64,000 nucleotides of DNA from Corynebacterium yudongzhengii (GTDB taxonomy: Bacteria; Actinomycetota; Actinomycetes; Mycobacteriales; Mycobacteriaceae). The notes below the pieces were generated by a model. It was given only the letters and a program-made list of their open reading frames with translations. It ran no database searches and was not told the origin of the DNA. The stretch is taken from NCBI RefSeq assembly GCF_003065405.1, contig NZ_CP026947.1, positions 620,001 through 684,000 on the forward strand, read 5' to 3'. Of the stretch, positions 56,888-64,000 are shown piece by piece (the stretch's first letter is position 1; the number at the start of each line of letters is the position of its first letter). The translations under genes and the position numbers were made by a program.

Positions 56888-57355
56888 GTGGTGAAGAAGG
56901 CGAACGACCGCGACGAAGGCAAGTGGACCTGGGACGGGCCCGAACTCCTCGACCGCCAAGGCGTCACCCTCGCCTACGTCACCGCGGACGTCCTCACCAT
57001 CGGCCAGACCCGCCTGCTTCTCGAGCACACCATCGGCTCCATGCGCTTCCGCATGCGCGCCACCGGCCCAGACGGCACCTTCGGCACGATCGCCCAGTCC
57101 GGCTTCACGCTCGCCCGGCTCAACGCCCAGTGCGAGGACCGGTGCTACCGGCTCGAGCGCGTAGGGCCGCTGCGGCGGGAGCGGCGGATCGTGCTTGCCG
57201 ACGGCTCCGTCGCCGTCACCCTCCGCCCCAGCGGCCCCGGCGTCCTCGAAGTCTACGACGGACCCGCCTCCGACGGGCTCCCGCTGCTCGACTCTGTGTT
57301 TCTGACCTACGGCTGCGCCCAAGTCGACGCCCCGCGAAGGAACCTGCGGGTGTAG
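56888..57355 (+). CDS. Hypothetical protein
   Basis: 155 residues from GTG codons behind GAGGAAGG. It looks like a soluble beta-rich protein with two cysteines close together (CEDRC) and no signal peptide. It follows the tail-anchored protein by 25 bp and shares features with it (a short domain with RHxxG-like strands), so it may be a related paralogue. No function is assigned. Confidence 0.65.
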   Translation: MVKKANDRDEGKWTWDGPELLDRQGVTLAYVTADVLTIGQTRLLLEHTIGSMRFRMRATGPDGTFGTIAQSGFTLARLNAQCEDRCYRLERVGPLRRERRIVLADGSVAVTLRPSGPGVLEVYDGPASDGLPLLDSVFLTYGCAQVDAPRRNLRV

Positions 57356-57420
57356 GGGGTTTGGGGTTTTGGGTGCTTTGGCGGGTGCTTCTGGTGTGCT
57401 GGTCGTTCGTGTTGCGTTAT

Positions 57421-58275
57421 CGCTGGTCGAAAGCATCCTCATCTAAAGGGGGTGCGCGGTCGAAAGGGCGCTTCCTTTCGACCGGCTGCTTTCGACCAGC
57501 GTGGGCACATCATGGGTGCATGGCCGGGCAGGCGCGAGACCCTACCGGCCGGTCGTCCCACCGGTCTCATCAGTCCATCCTGTGGGGCCGGCAGTCTCTC
57601 CGGGCTCACCCTGCTATGCCACGCTAGCGCTGGTCGAAAGTACCCCCATATAAACTCACGAGTCCCGCGCGGTCGAAACCAGCACTCCTTTAGGGGTGGC
57701 CCCTTTCGACCAGCGGTAGCGCGGCATTCGGATGTGGGAAGACTTAATCCCGACCGCGGTCGGTTCCGTGGGGCCTGCGTGGCATTCGAACACAAATGCT
57801 TGAAGGGAGAACCTTGAAGGACACAAAATCGGGCCATTTTCTCGCACAAACCCTTAAAGGAAGCGCCCCTCAAGCATCTTCCTTTAAGGGTTTGTGCAGC
57901 AGCAACGCCACCACACTCCAAAAGCGGACCCACAGTACGCCAGGCACCTTAGCAGACATGAGGCTGTATCGCGTTCGCGCGCCTGGTCGAAAGGAGGTGC
58001 CCCTAAAGGAGTTCCGTGGGGTCGAAACGAGTAGTCTTTTCTGTGAGGGTGAATTCGACCAGCGTTATCGCTGTATGACAGCGGTAGGCGCGCCGACAGT
58101 GGGGGCCTTACGGAAGGGGCTACGGGGAAGGATGGGACGACTGGCCGGCAACACTAACCGCCAACCCCCTCCGGACCCCCATGTTGCGCTTACGCTGGTC
58201 GAAAGCACCCTCATCTAAACGAGTCTCGCGCGGTCGAAAGGACGCTTCCTTTCGACCGGCTCCTTTCGACAAGCG
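57421..58275. repeat. Four hairpin repeats of the CGCTGGTCGAAAG family
   Basis: The 990-bp gap before the TPM gene has no convincing gene. It has four elements of 80-95 bp, each closed by CGCTGGTCGAAAG and its complement. They lie at 57421-57501 (14-bp perfect arms), 57628-57715 (13 bp), 57983-58064 (arms shorter) and 58193-58275 (one mismatch). A nested inner inverted repeat GGTCGAAAGG/CCTTTCGACC is clear in the first and last. The first and fourth are nearly identical throughout. The repeats could form cruciforms or structured RNA. Confidence 0.88.
57844..57897. repeat. Long perfect hairpin inside the repeat region
   Basis: Arms of 20 bp (57844-57863 and 57878-57897, GCACAAACCCTTAAAGGAAG and its exact complement) surround a 14-nt loop. 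This is unrelated to the GGTCGAAAG family around it. No T run follows, so it is not an ordinary terminator. Confidence 0.9.
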
Positions 58276-58345
58276 TAAACGCACCATACGTTGACCACGC
58301 CGTCACCCAGCCCCAGCCAACGCAACCCAGCCAACCCCACCAAAC

Positions 58346-60352
58346 TCAGAACCCGCCGCCGCGGAAGCCGCCGCCTCCGCCACCACCACCGAAGCCGCCG
58401 CCCCCGCCGAAGCCTCCGCCGAAGCCGCCGCGTCCGCCGCCGGAGAGCAGGGAGCCGATCACCATGCCGGCGATCATACCGCCGGTACCGTTTCCGTTGT
58501 CGCGGCGGTGTTGTTGCTGGTAGCGCTGGAGGTCGGCGCGCACGCTGGAGACGGACTTCTGGGCGGCGACGCCCGCGCCGCGGGCGAAGCGGTTGGCGGC
58601 GTGGGTGTCTTTGGTGCGCAAATGCTGGGCCTGGGCGAACATGCGCTTGGCCTCGGCGAGGTGGGTGCGCGCTTCGGAGCCGACCACGCGTCCGCGCGAG
58701 GAGATGAGGTCTTCGGCGCCTTCGATCTGGGAGGCCACGGTCGCCAGTTGTTGGTCGACCACGGCGAGTTTGCGCTTCTGGTCCTGGTGGCCTCGGCGGG
58801 CGGAGTCGAGGGCGTCGTCAAGTTCGGAGTCCGCAGACATGAGCTGCTGATAAGCGCTCAACGGGTCGGTGGCGCCCTCGGTGCGGGCGTATTCGAGCTC
58901 CGTGCGGGCCTGGTCGACGGCTTTCTCCAAAGCCTCCCAGTCGACCTGCGAGCCGGCGGAGCGTCCGGCCTTTTTGAGTTCGCCGGCCTCGCCGATTTCG
59001 TCTTCGACCTCGGCGATGAGATCGGGCAGGCCGTTCTTCGCGGTGGCGATGTTGGTCTCGGCGTGCTCGATGCCGCCGAGCAGGTCGTCGGCTAGGTTGA
59101 CGGCGCGCTCGGAGTCGCGGATGGCGTCGATAAGCCCGCCCTGCTGCCCGGCCGGCCGCTGCTGCAGGTGACGTGCCTGGGAGAGGGCCTTCTCGCCTTC
59201 GTCGAGGGCGACGCGGGCCATCTCGTCGTTGTCGTTGATGCTGTCGATAACTTCGGCTGGGTACTCGGCGCGCAAGGACTCCAGGGTCGCGGTGGCAGGC
59301 TCTAAGCGGGCGCGCAGGTCCACGGTCTTCTGCGTGAGCTCGTCCAGCTTGGACGAGGCGTTGATGAGCAGGTTGCGCAGCTCGCGGAACTTGTCGGACT
59401 GCTCGTCGAGCGCTTGGTCCGCCTGGCCGCACGAGGAGATGACCTCGGTGTAGAGCGCGCGCTTTTCCTGCTCGGATTCTGGGATGGAGTCGTTGAGCTG
59501 CGCGCGGATCTGGTAAGCGCGCTGGAGTGCGGAGTTCGCCTGGTTGACCGCGCGCAAGAATGGGCGGGTGCGCTCGGGGCCGAACTCGCCGGAGGCGATC
59601 TTCAGCTCCTCCTGGGCGTTGCGCACGGATTCGTCGGTGGCGACGATGACCTCCTCCGCACGCTCCTCCAACGCCGAGAGCGGCAGCGCCGCGATCGCCC
59701 GGGTATCCGCGTGATCCAGCTCGCGGGACTGCTTGAGGGCGTCGCCGAGCTGCTTCGACTTGTTCCGGCGCGTCAGCCACCACGCGCCGCCACCTACGGC
59801 CACCACGCCGGCGCCGCCGGCGATCAGCCAGCCGGCACCGCTGCCGTCGCCCCCCTCGCCGGCGGCGGAACCTGTCACCTCGTCGACGCCCGCGATGGGG
59901 GCGCCCGCGAAGTCACGGTTCTGCAGGGCGGTGAGCGCGCCGGAGTTGAAGTTGTCGAGCTGCTGGTCGCTCCACGCCTCGCCGCCGTAGAAGCCGTACT
60001 GGCTCGTATCGACGGCCACCGCGAACACCCCGACGTTGCCCCCACCGGAGGCCTCGACGGCGGCGCCCGTGAACTCCTGCGGGGACTGGGAGCCGAAGTC
60101 GTTGGCAAAAATCACGCGCAGGGTCAGCCGCTCTTCGTCCTGCAGCCGCCGGGCGGCGTCCTCGATCTCGGCGACCTCGTCGGCAGACAGGATGCCGGCC
60201 TCATCGGTGACGGCCTCCGTGAGCATCGCCTGTGCGACTACTTCCGTGGAGCCGGGGGCCGCGAGGGCGGGGGATGCGGGCAAGAAAACAACCGCGCCCG
60301 CGGCGGTGGCGGCCAGCAGGCGGGGGAAAAGACGTGCGCGCGAGTGTTTCAT
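58346..60352 (-). CDS. Secreted/membrane TPM-domain protein with long coiled-coil region
   Basis: 668 residues from the ATG at 60352. A Sec signal peptide (about 1-32, ending ALA-AP) is followed by a TPM domain (YgcG/Psb32 type, about 45-170: VTDEAGILSADEVAEIEDAA, cut). A membrane helix lies near 195-215. A long helical, coiled-coil-like region follows (about 225-610), ending in a Gly/Phe-rich tail GGGFGGGG. In M. tuberculosis and corynebacteria such proteins sit in the envelope with unknown function. The Gly-rich tail is typical. Confidence 0.85.
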   Translation of the reverse strand: MKHSRARLFPRLLAATAAGAVVFLPASPALAAPGSTEVVAQAMLTEAVTDEAGILSADEVAEIEDAARRLQDEERLTLRVIFANDFGSQSPQEFTGAAVEASGGGNVGVFAVAVDTSQYGFYGGEAWSDQQLDNFNSGALTALQNRDFAGAPIAGVDEVTGSAAGEGGDGSGAGWLIAGGAGVVAVGGGAWWLTRRNKSKQLGDALKQSRELDHADTRAIAALPLSALEERAEEVIVATDESVRNAQEELKIASGEFGPERTRPFLRAVNQANSALQRAYQIRAQLNDSIPESEQEKRALYTEVISSCGQADQALDEQSDKFRELRNLLINASSKLDELTQKTVDLRARLEPATATLESLRAEYPAEVIDSINDNDEMARVALDEGEKALSQARHLQQRPAGQQGGLIDAIRDSERAVNLADDLLGGIEHAETNIATAKNGLPDLIAEVEDEIGEAGELKKAGRSAGSQVDWEALEKAVDQARTELEYARTEGATDPLSAYQQLMSADSELDDALDSARRGHQDQKRKLAVVDQQLATVASQIEGAEDLISSRGRVVGSEARTHLAEAKRMFAQAQHLRTKDTHAANRFARGAGVAAQKSVSSVRADLQRYQQQHRRDNGNGTGGMIAGMVIGSLLSGGGRGGFGGGFGGGGGFGGGGGGGGFRGGGF

Positions 60353-60392
60353 GCCCACAACCTTACCGCCGTTTTGGGCATACTTGCGTGAT

Positions 60393-61073
60393 GTGAAAGC
60401 TTTCCGGATCCTCGCCCTGGCGCTGCCTGTCGTCGGGGCTCTCGCCGCTCCGGTGCGCATAATCGCCCACCAGTTTCTGCCTCGCGGCCTCGATAACCCG
60501 GACTCGATCGCCGTTTTAGGCACCGCGCAGTACGACGGCCGGCCTTCTCGCCATCTGCGCGCCCGCATCGACCACGCCCGCGATCTCGCGCGAAAATACC
60601 CGCGTACGCAGGTCTACACCTTGGGCGCCAACCTGCCCGGCGACCGTTTTACCGAAGCTGCGGTTTCGGCACGCGAGCTGCGTGACGACGGCATCCCAGA
60701 TCAGCGCATCACCGAGGTGCCCGTCGGCTGCTGCACCCGCGATTCCATGGAGGAGCTGCTCGGCTACCGCCCGGGGTCCACCCTCGTGGTCACCGACCCG
60801 AACCACGCGCTGCGCGCCCAGATCATCTCGCGCTTGGCGGGCATCGACGCCTTCTCCGCGCCGACGCCTTATTGCCCATCGACGTTTCCGGCGAAGACGT
60901 GGTGGCTCACCCTCGCCCACGAGGTCGGCGGGCTCTACGTGCAAGACGTGCGCGCGCTCGCCGGCCCGCGCGCCGCCAGGCGCGTAGAGCAAGCTTTGCG
61001 TTACGTGGAGGGGTGGCTGCGTCCGTCGAGAAGAAAACGCCACCGTGAGTTGCGCAGGAAGGAGGGGCAGTGA
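60393..61073 (+). CDS. YdcF/SanA-like DUF218 protein
   Basis: 226 residues from the GTG at 60393. One N-terminal membrane helix (about 4-22) precedes the DUF218 core: SIAVLGTAQYDGRPS, YTLGANLPGDRFTEAA and VVTDPNHALRA. ElyC/SanA/YdcF proteins have roles in envelope integrity. The stop overlaps the dgt start (GTGA), so the two genes are co-expressed. Confidence 0.88.
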   Translation: MKAFRILALALPVVGALAAPVRIIAHQFLPRGLDNPDSIAVLGTAQYDGRPSRHLRARIDHARDLARKYPRTQVYTLGANLPGDRFTEAAVSARELRDDGIPDQRITEVPVGCCTRDSMEELLGYRPGSTLVVTDPNHALRAQIISRLAGIDAFSAPTPYCPSTFPAKTWWLTLAHEVGGLYVQDVRALAGPRAARRVEQALRYVEGWLRPSRRKRHRELRRKEGQ

Positions 61074-62347
61074 GCTACGACTACCAGCCGCAGGACACCG
61101 TGCGCCGCTTCTCAGAAAAGCCTAAGGCCAGCCAGTACGAAGGCGCGGAGGCCGACGCCCGGGACGACTTCGCCCGCGATCGCGCGCGCGTGCTGCACTC
61201 GGCGGCGCTGCGTCGGTTAGCGGATAAGACTCAGGTGGTCGGCCCGCGCGACGGCGATACCCCGCGCACCCGGCTGACGCATTCCCTGGAGGTCGCGCAG
61301 ATCGCCCGCGGCATCGGCACCGGCCTGGGGCTTTCGGGGGATCTCTGCGAGATGGCTGGGCTCACCCACGACTTGGGGCATCCGCCGTACGGGCACAACG
61401 GGGAGGTCGCGCTCAACGAGGTCGCCGCCGACTGCGGCGGATTCGAGGGCAACGCCCAGACCCTGCGGATTCTCACCCGCCTGGAGCCGAAGGTGCTAGA
61501 CGATGACGGCAACTCGCTCGGCCTCAACCTCACCCGCGCCTCGCTCGATGCGGCGTGCAAGTACCCCGTGACCCGCACGCGTGCCGATGGCACCACCAAC
61601 CGCAAGTACTCCGCCTATGACGAAGACGCCGCCATCTTGCAGTGGGTGCGCCGCGGCCATGAGACCGAGCTGCCGCCGGTCGAAGCCCAGGTCATGGACT
61701 GGTCCGACGATATCGCGTACTCCGTACACGACGTCGAAGACGGCATCGTCTCCGGGCGCATCTCGCTGCAGGTGTTGTGGGATCTCCTCGAGCTGGTCTC
61801 CTTGGCGGAGAAGGGCGCGCAGGCTTTCGGTGGCCACGTCGACGAGCTTCTCGACGCCGCCGCCCGCCTCCGCGAGCTCCCCGTCGTGGCGCAGGCTGCC
61901 GACTTCGATCACTCACTGCAGGGCTATGTCACCTTAAAGAAGATGACCTCGGAGCTGGTGGGGCGCTTCGTCGGCGCCGGGATCACCGCCACGCTGCAAG
62001 AGGCCGGCGACGAACCTCTCGGCCGCGGCCACGGGCGCCTGGTCATCCCACCGGATGCGGGCGCGGAGGTCACGCTGTTGAAGACCATCGCGGTGCTCTA
62101 CGTCATGGACATGCCCGCCCATAAGGCACGCCAGGACCGGCAGCGCGAGCGGATCTACCGGGTCTGGGATTACCTCACAGCTGCCGGGATCGGCGGGCTC
62201 GACCGGGTGTATCGCCACTGGTATGAGCGCGCGGAGACCCCTGCCGAGCGCGAGCGCGTGATCGTCGACCAGATCGCCTCCCTGACCGAGTCCCGCCTCG
62301 AGCGCCTCGCCCGCAACTCCGCGGACCTCAGCGGCTATCTGGGCTAG
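61070..62347 (+). CDS. dgt: Deoxyguanosinetriphosphate triphosphohydrolase-like protein
   Basis: 425 residues from a GTG. The HD-domain metal site is TRLTHSLEVAQIARG and GLTHDLGHPPYGHNGE (H...HD), and MDWSDDIAYSVHDVEDG supplies the later Asp. It hydrolyses dNTPs to nucleosides and triphosphate. It usually lies next to dnaG in Actinobacteria, as it does here apart from three inserted minus-strand genes. It overlaps the convergent gene at 62328 by 20 bp. Confidence 0.93.
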   Translation: MSYDYQPQDTVRRFSEKPKASQYEGAEADARDDFARDRARVLHSAALRRLADKTQVVGPRDGDTPRTRLTHSLEVAQIARGIGTGLGLSGDLCEMAGLTHDLGHPPYGHNGEVALNEVAADCGGFEGNAQTLRILTRLEPKVLDDDGNSLGLNLTRASLDAACKYPVTRTRADGTTNRKYSAYDEDAAILQWVRRGHETELPPVEAQVMDWSDDIAYSVHDVEDGIVSGRISLQVLWDLLELVSLAEKGAQAFGGHVDELLDAAARLRELPVVAQAADFDHSLQGYVTLKKMTSELVGRFVGAGITATLQEAGDEPLGRGHGRLVIPPDAGAEVTLLKTIAVLYVMDMPAHKARQDRQRERIYRVWDYLTAAGIGGLDRVYRHWYERAETPAERERVIVDQIASLTESRLERLARNSADLSGYLG

Positions 62348-62942
62348 CCGGCAGCTGGGCGATGAAGCCGTCGGTGACCTCTCGGCTATCGACGACCACG
62401 TGATGCGTCTTCGCCTCGCGGCGGATGCGCATCACGTCCTCGAGGCCCCCGGCGCGGACGTGCTCGAACTCCTCCGGTGTGATCGGGGTGAGCGGCACGT
62501 AGCGTATCCCTTCGTGGTGGGCGGGGCGGGAGGGGACGTGGACGTCGATAAGCACCGGCACGATGAGCCGGCCCTGCAGTTCGCCATAGAGGTTTAAAGG
62601 GGCGCTCGGCGGGGCGGGCAGCGCCGTGGCGGCCGGCAGGGGCAGCAGCGCGCCGGTGGCGATGCCGGAGGCGAAGCTGGATAGCAGGCTGAGATGCCAC
62701 TGGTGTTCGACCTGGCCGCGCAGGATGCCCTCGGCGTGGGGCAGTTCCAGATAGCACTCGAGCCCGCGGGGAAAGAGGCCCTCGGTGGCGATGATGAGCG
62801 ACTGCCAGGTGCGAATGATGCGGTAGCGCTCATACCCAGTGGGCCAGCTCGGCAGGCCGCGGGCGAAAGCAGAATCGGTGCGATCGATCAGCGGGTCATC
62901 CGAGACGCCGAGGCGATCCCAGTAGTCGTGAGCTGCGGGCAT
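62328..62942 (-). CDS. Unknown protein, third gene of the RNase-barstar operon
   Basis: 204 residues from the ATG at 62942, one base after the barstar-like stop. It has a soluble mixed alpha/beta composition, with a helical stretch ERYRIIRTWQSLIIATEG and a Pro/Ala-rich middle (ATALPAPPSAPLN). It has no signal peptide and no motif I recognise. The tight spacing suggests a role linked to the RNase/inhibitor pair. Its 3' end overlaps dgt. Confidence 0.7.
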   Translation of the reverse strand: MPAAHDYWDRLGVSDDPLIDRTDSAFARGLPSWPTGYERYRIIRTWQSLIIATEGLFPRGLECYLELPHAEGILRGQVEHQWHLSLLSSFASGIATGALLPLPAATALPAPPSAPLNLYGELQGRLIVPVLIDVHVPSRPAHHEGIRYVPLTPITPEEFEHVRAGGLEDVMRIRREAKTHHVVVDSREVTDGFIAQLPASPDSR

Positions 62943-62943
62943 C

Positions 62944-63243
62944 TCAGCGCACCAAGACGATGCCGAGGTCTTTAAAGACGGCGCGGATGGCGCGGTCATC
63001 GGCCTCGTTGAGCTGCCAGGCCGAGCAGATCACTTTCTTCACCTTCGCCTCCTTGAGCAGATCCGCCATCGCGTCGAGGTTCTTCGGCGCGGGGCGCTTG
63101 ACCTGCTTCGGCTGGCGCAGCGCCGAGGCGAGCTCGGAGAAGAACTCCTCCCGGGAGGTCAACGGGTGGGTGAGCAGCACCGGGGAACCGGAGTGGTCCG
63201 GGTAGGAGTAGACGAGGAAGTGGTTCGGGTTATGTTTCGGCAT
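62944..63243 (-). CDS. Barstar-family ribonuclease inhibitor
   Basis: 99 residues from the ATG at 63243. The core shows the barstar pattern: SREEFFSELASALRQP, then KNLDAMADLLKEA (compare the GxNLDALWD motif), then a final strand and helix. It overlaps the 3' end of the secreted RNase gene by 14 bp. The role would be to protect the cytoplasm from misdirected enzyme. The barstar motif is moderate rather than perfect. Confidence 0.78.
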   Translation of the reverse strand: MPKHNPNHFLVYSYPDHSGSPVLLTHPLTSREEFFSELASALRQPKQVKRPAPKNLDAMADLLKEAKVKKVICSAWQLNEADDRAIRAVFKDLGIVLVR

Positions 63244-63673
63244 CGGGAATCTCGCAGAAGGACTCGTAGTGGTCGTCCGTGTAGTACCAGACCTCAGGAT
63301 CCGTCTCGGTGCCGCCGCCGGTGACGATGCGGCGTTCACCCCGGTGATCCAGCCCTGGCGTGACAACCGTGTATTCACGGTAGTAGCCCAGTTCCTCATC
63401 AGGAAGGACGCCCTCGTAGTTGCCGAAGCGCGTGTTGTCGTTCTCCGGGAACTGATAAGGTCCGCCGGCCTGGATGTCCGCGGCCGTATCGTGCGCCTCG
63501 TCCGGCAGGGTCTCCATCGCGCAGGTGTCCGACCCGCTGGCCACGCCGCCGGAGCCACCGAAGCTATCGAAGCCGTAGAGTCCCAGGTACGCTGCCCCAG
63601 CGGCGAGCAGGAGCCCGGCGACCGAGGCCACAGCTGTCGGGCCCTTGCGCCCGCGCGATGAGGAATCTGTCAT
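63230..63673 (-). CDS. Exported guanyl-specific ribonuclease (RNase Sa/N1 type)
   Basis: 147 residues from the ATG at 63673. A signal-anchor helix lies at about residues 12-35. The mature domain aligns by eye with Streptomyces RNase Sa. The catalytic Glu is in GYYREYTV, the Arg pair in HRGERRI and the His in TDDHY, so all catalytic positions are kept. It cleaves RNA after guanosine, outside the cell or at the envelope. It is first in an operon with a barstar-like inhibitor and divergent from dnaG. Confidence 0.92.
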   Translation of the reverse strand: MTDSSSRGRKGPTAVASVAGLLLAAGAAYLGLYGFDSFGGSGGVASGSDTCAMETLPDEAHDTAADIQAGGPYQFPENDNTRFGNYEGVLPDEELGYYREYTVVTPGLDHRGERRIVTGGGTETDPEVWYYTDDHYESFCEIPDAET

Positions 63674-63775
63674 GGTCTTATCGTCGCACGGCTTTCCGAC
63701 GATTGCGAAACGCTCGTACAAGGAGCGCGAAAAGCGCGGCCGGCGGGTTTGGCCCCGCGCGCTAGAATCGTCCCC

Positions 63776-64000
63776 ATGGCGAAGGGCAGGATTCCGCAGA
63801 GCGATATCGAGGCGATTCGCGAGCGTGCCCCGATCGAGGAGATCGTGGGCGAATATGTCCAGCTCAAACCCGCCGGCCACGACTCACTCAAGGGCCTAAG
63901 CCCCTTCAAGGACGAGCGCACCCCGTCGTTCCACGTCCGTCCCGCGCGCGGCTACTACCACTGCTTCTCCACGGACAAGGGCGGTGACGTCTTCTCCTTC
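63776..64000 (+). CDS. dnaG: DNA primase DnaG, N-terminal 75 residues (continues beyond window)
   Basis: The start MAKGRIPQSDIEAIRERAPI (residues 1-20) and EEIVGEYVQLKPAG are those of DnaG. The zinc-ribbon region reads KGLSPFKDERTPSFHV and YYHCFSTDKGGDVFSF. The usual ligands in CPFH and HCFGC are replaced by Ser, Lys and Thr; only one Cys is left. The rest of the gene lies outside the window. Identification is certain; the zinc site is unusual. Confidence 0.95.
   Translation, partial: MAKGRIPQSDIEAIRERAPIEEIVGEYVQLKPAGHDSLKGLSPFKDERTPSFHVRPARGYYHCFSTDKGGDVFSF

Overview
The window is a 64 kb piece of a high-GC actinobacterial chromosome, almost certainly Corynebacterium. The genus call rests on gene content and order: hrcA-dnaJ-rsmE-phoH-ybeY, era-recO-uppS, an ArsR/Zur zinc-regulator pair beside glyS, and dgt/dnaG. 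Species cannot be decided from the sequence alone.

Layout. 1-4.2 kb: 3' part of a UPF0182 membrane protein and a decayed DASS-type anion transporter. 4.2-12.4 kb: an 8.2 kb integrative element in the 3' end of an initiator tRNA-Met gene, bounded by 39-bp direct repeats. It carries an XRE repressor, an excisionase-like protein, a replication-type HTH protein split by an IS256-family element, a WhiB-like protein, truncated cargo genes, a ParA/ribbon-helix-helix pair with nearby repeats, and a tyrosine integrase. The repressor reading frame runs through the attachment core, so integration is predicted to change its C-terminus. 12.5-33.4 kb: a patchwork of accessory genes and scars. These include a DUF262-HNH nuclease with an EcoRI-type methylase cut off by an IS3 element, an ABC-F/TetR/truncated MFS operon with two operator palindromes, a truncated acetyltransferase, an IS481 element in a CTAG site, a frameshifted DinG helicase, two YhgE/Pip proteins, a broken pncB, a broken hipA, a CPA2 antiporter, a frameshifted small membrane protein, a DUF6308 gene with an internal stop, and a second IS256-family element. 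33.4-64 kb: mostly intact core genes. These cover glycogen/maltodextrin metabolism (malQ), acyl-CoA synthesis, two CorC/HlyC-type proteins, hemW, heat-shock control and chaperone, ribosome maturation and 16S modification, pyridoxal kinase, undecaprenyl diphosphate synthase, a ferritin-like/VIT transporter, zinc regulators, glycyl-tRNA synthetase, a TPM-domain secreted protein, dGTPase, a ribonuclease-barstar operon and the start of dnaG.

How it fits together. The left half is a hot spot for insertion and decay: at least eight genes there are broken by IS elements, homopolymer indels, deletions or a stop codon, while I see no broken gene in the right half. The right half has instead three long intergenic stretches (33.4-34.2, 44.2-44.4 and 57.4-58.3 kb), each filled with its own family of palindromic or tandem repeats.

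The most interesting items are the repressor that spans the attachment site, the three structured intergenic repeat families, the DUF262-HNH/EcoRI-type methylase pair, the RNase-barstar-unknown operon, and a DnaG whose N-terminal zinc motif has lost three of four ligands.
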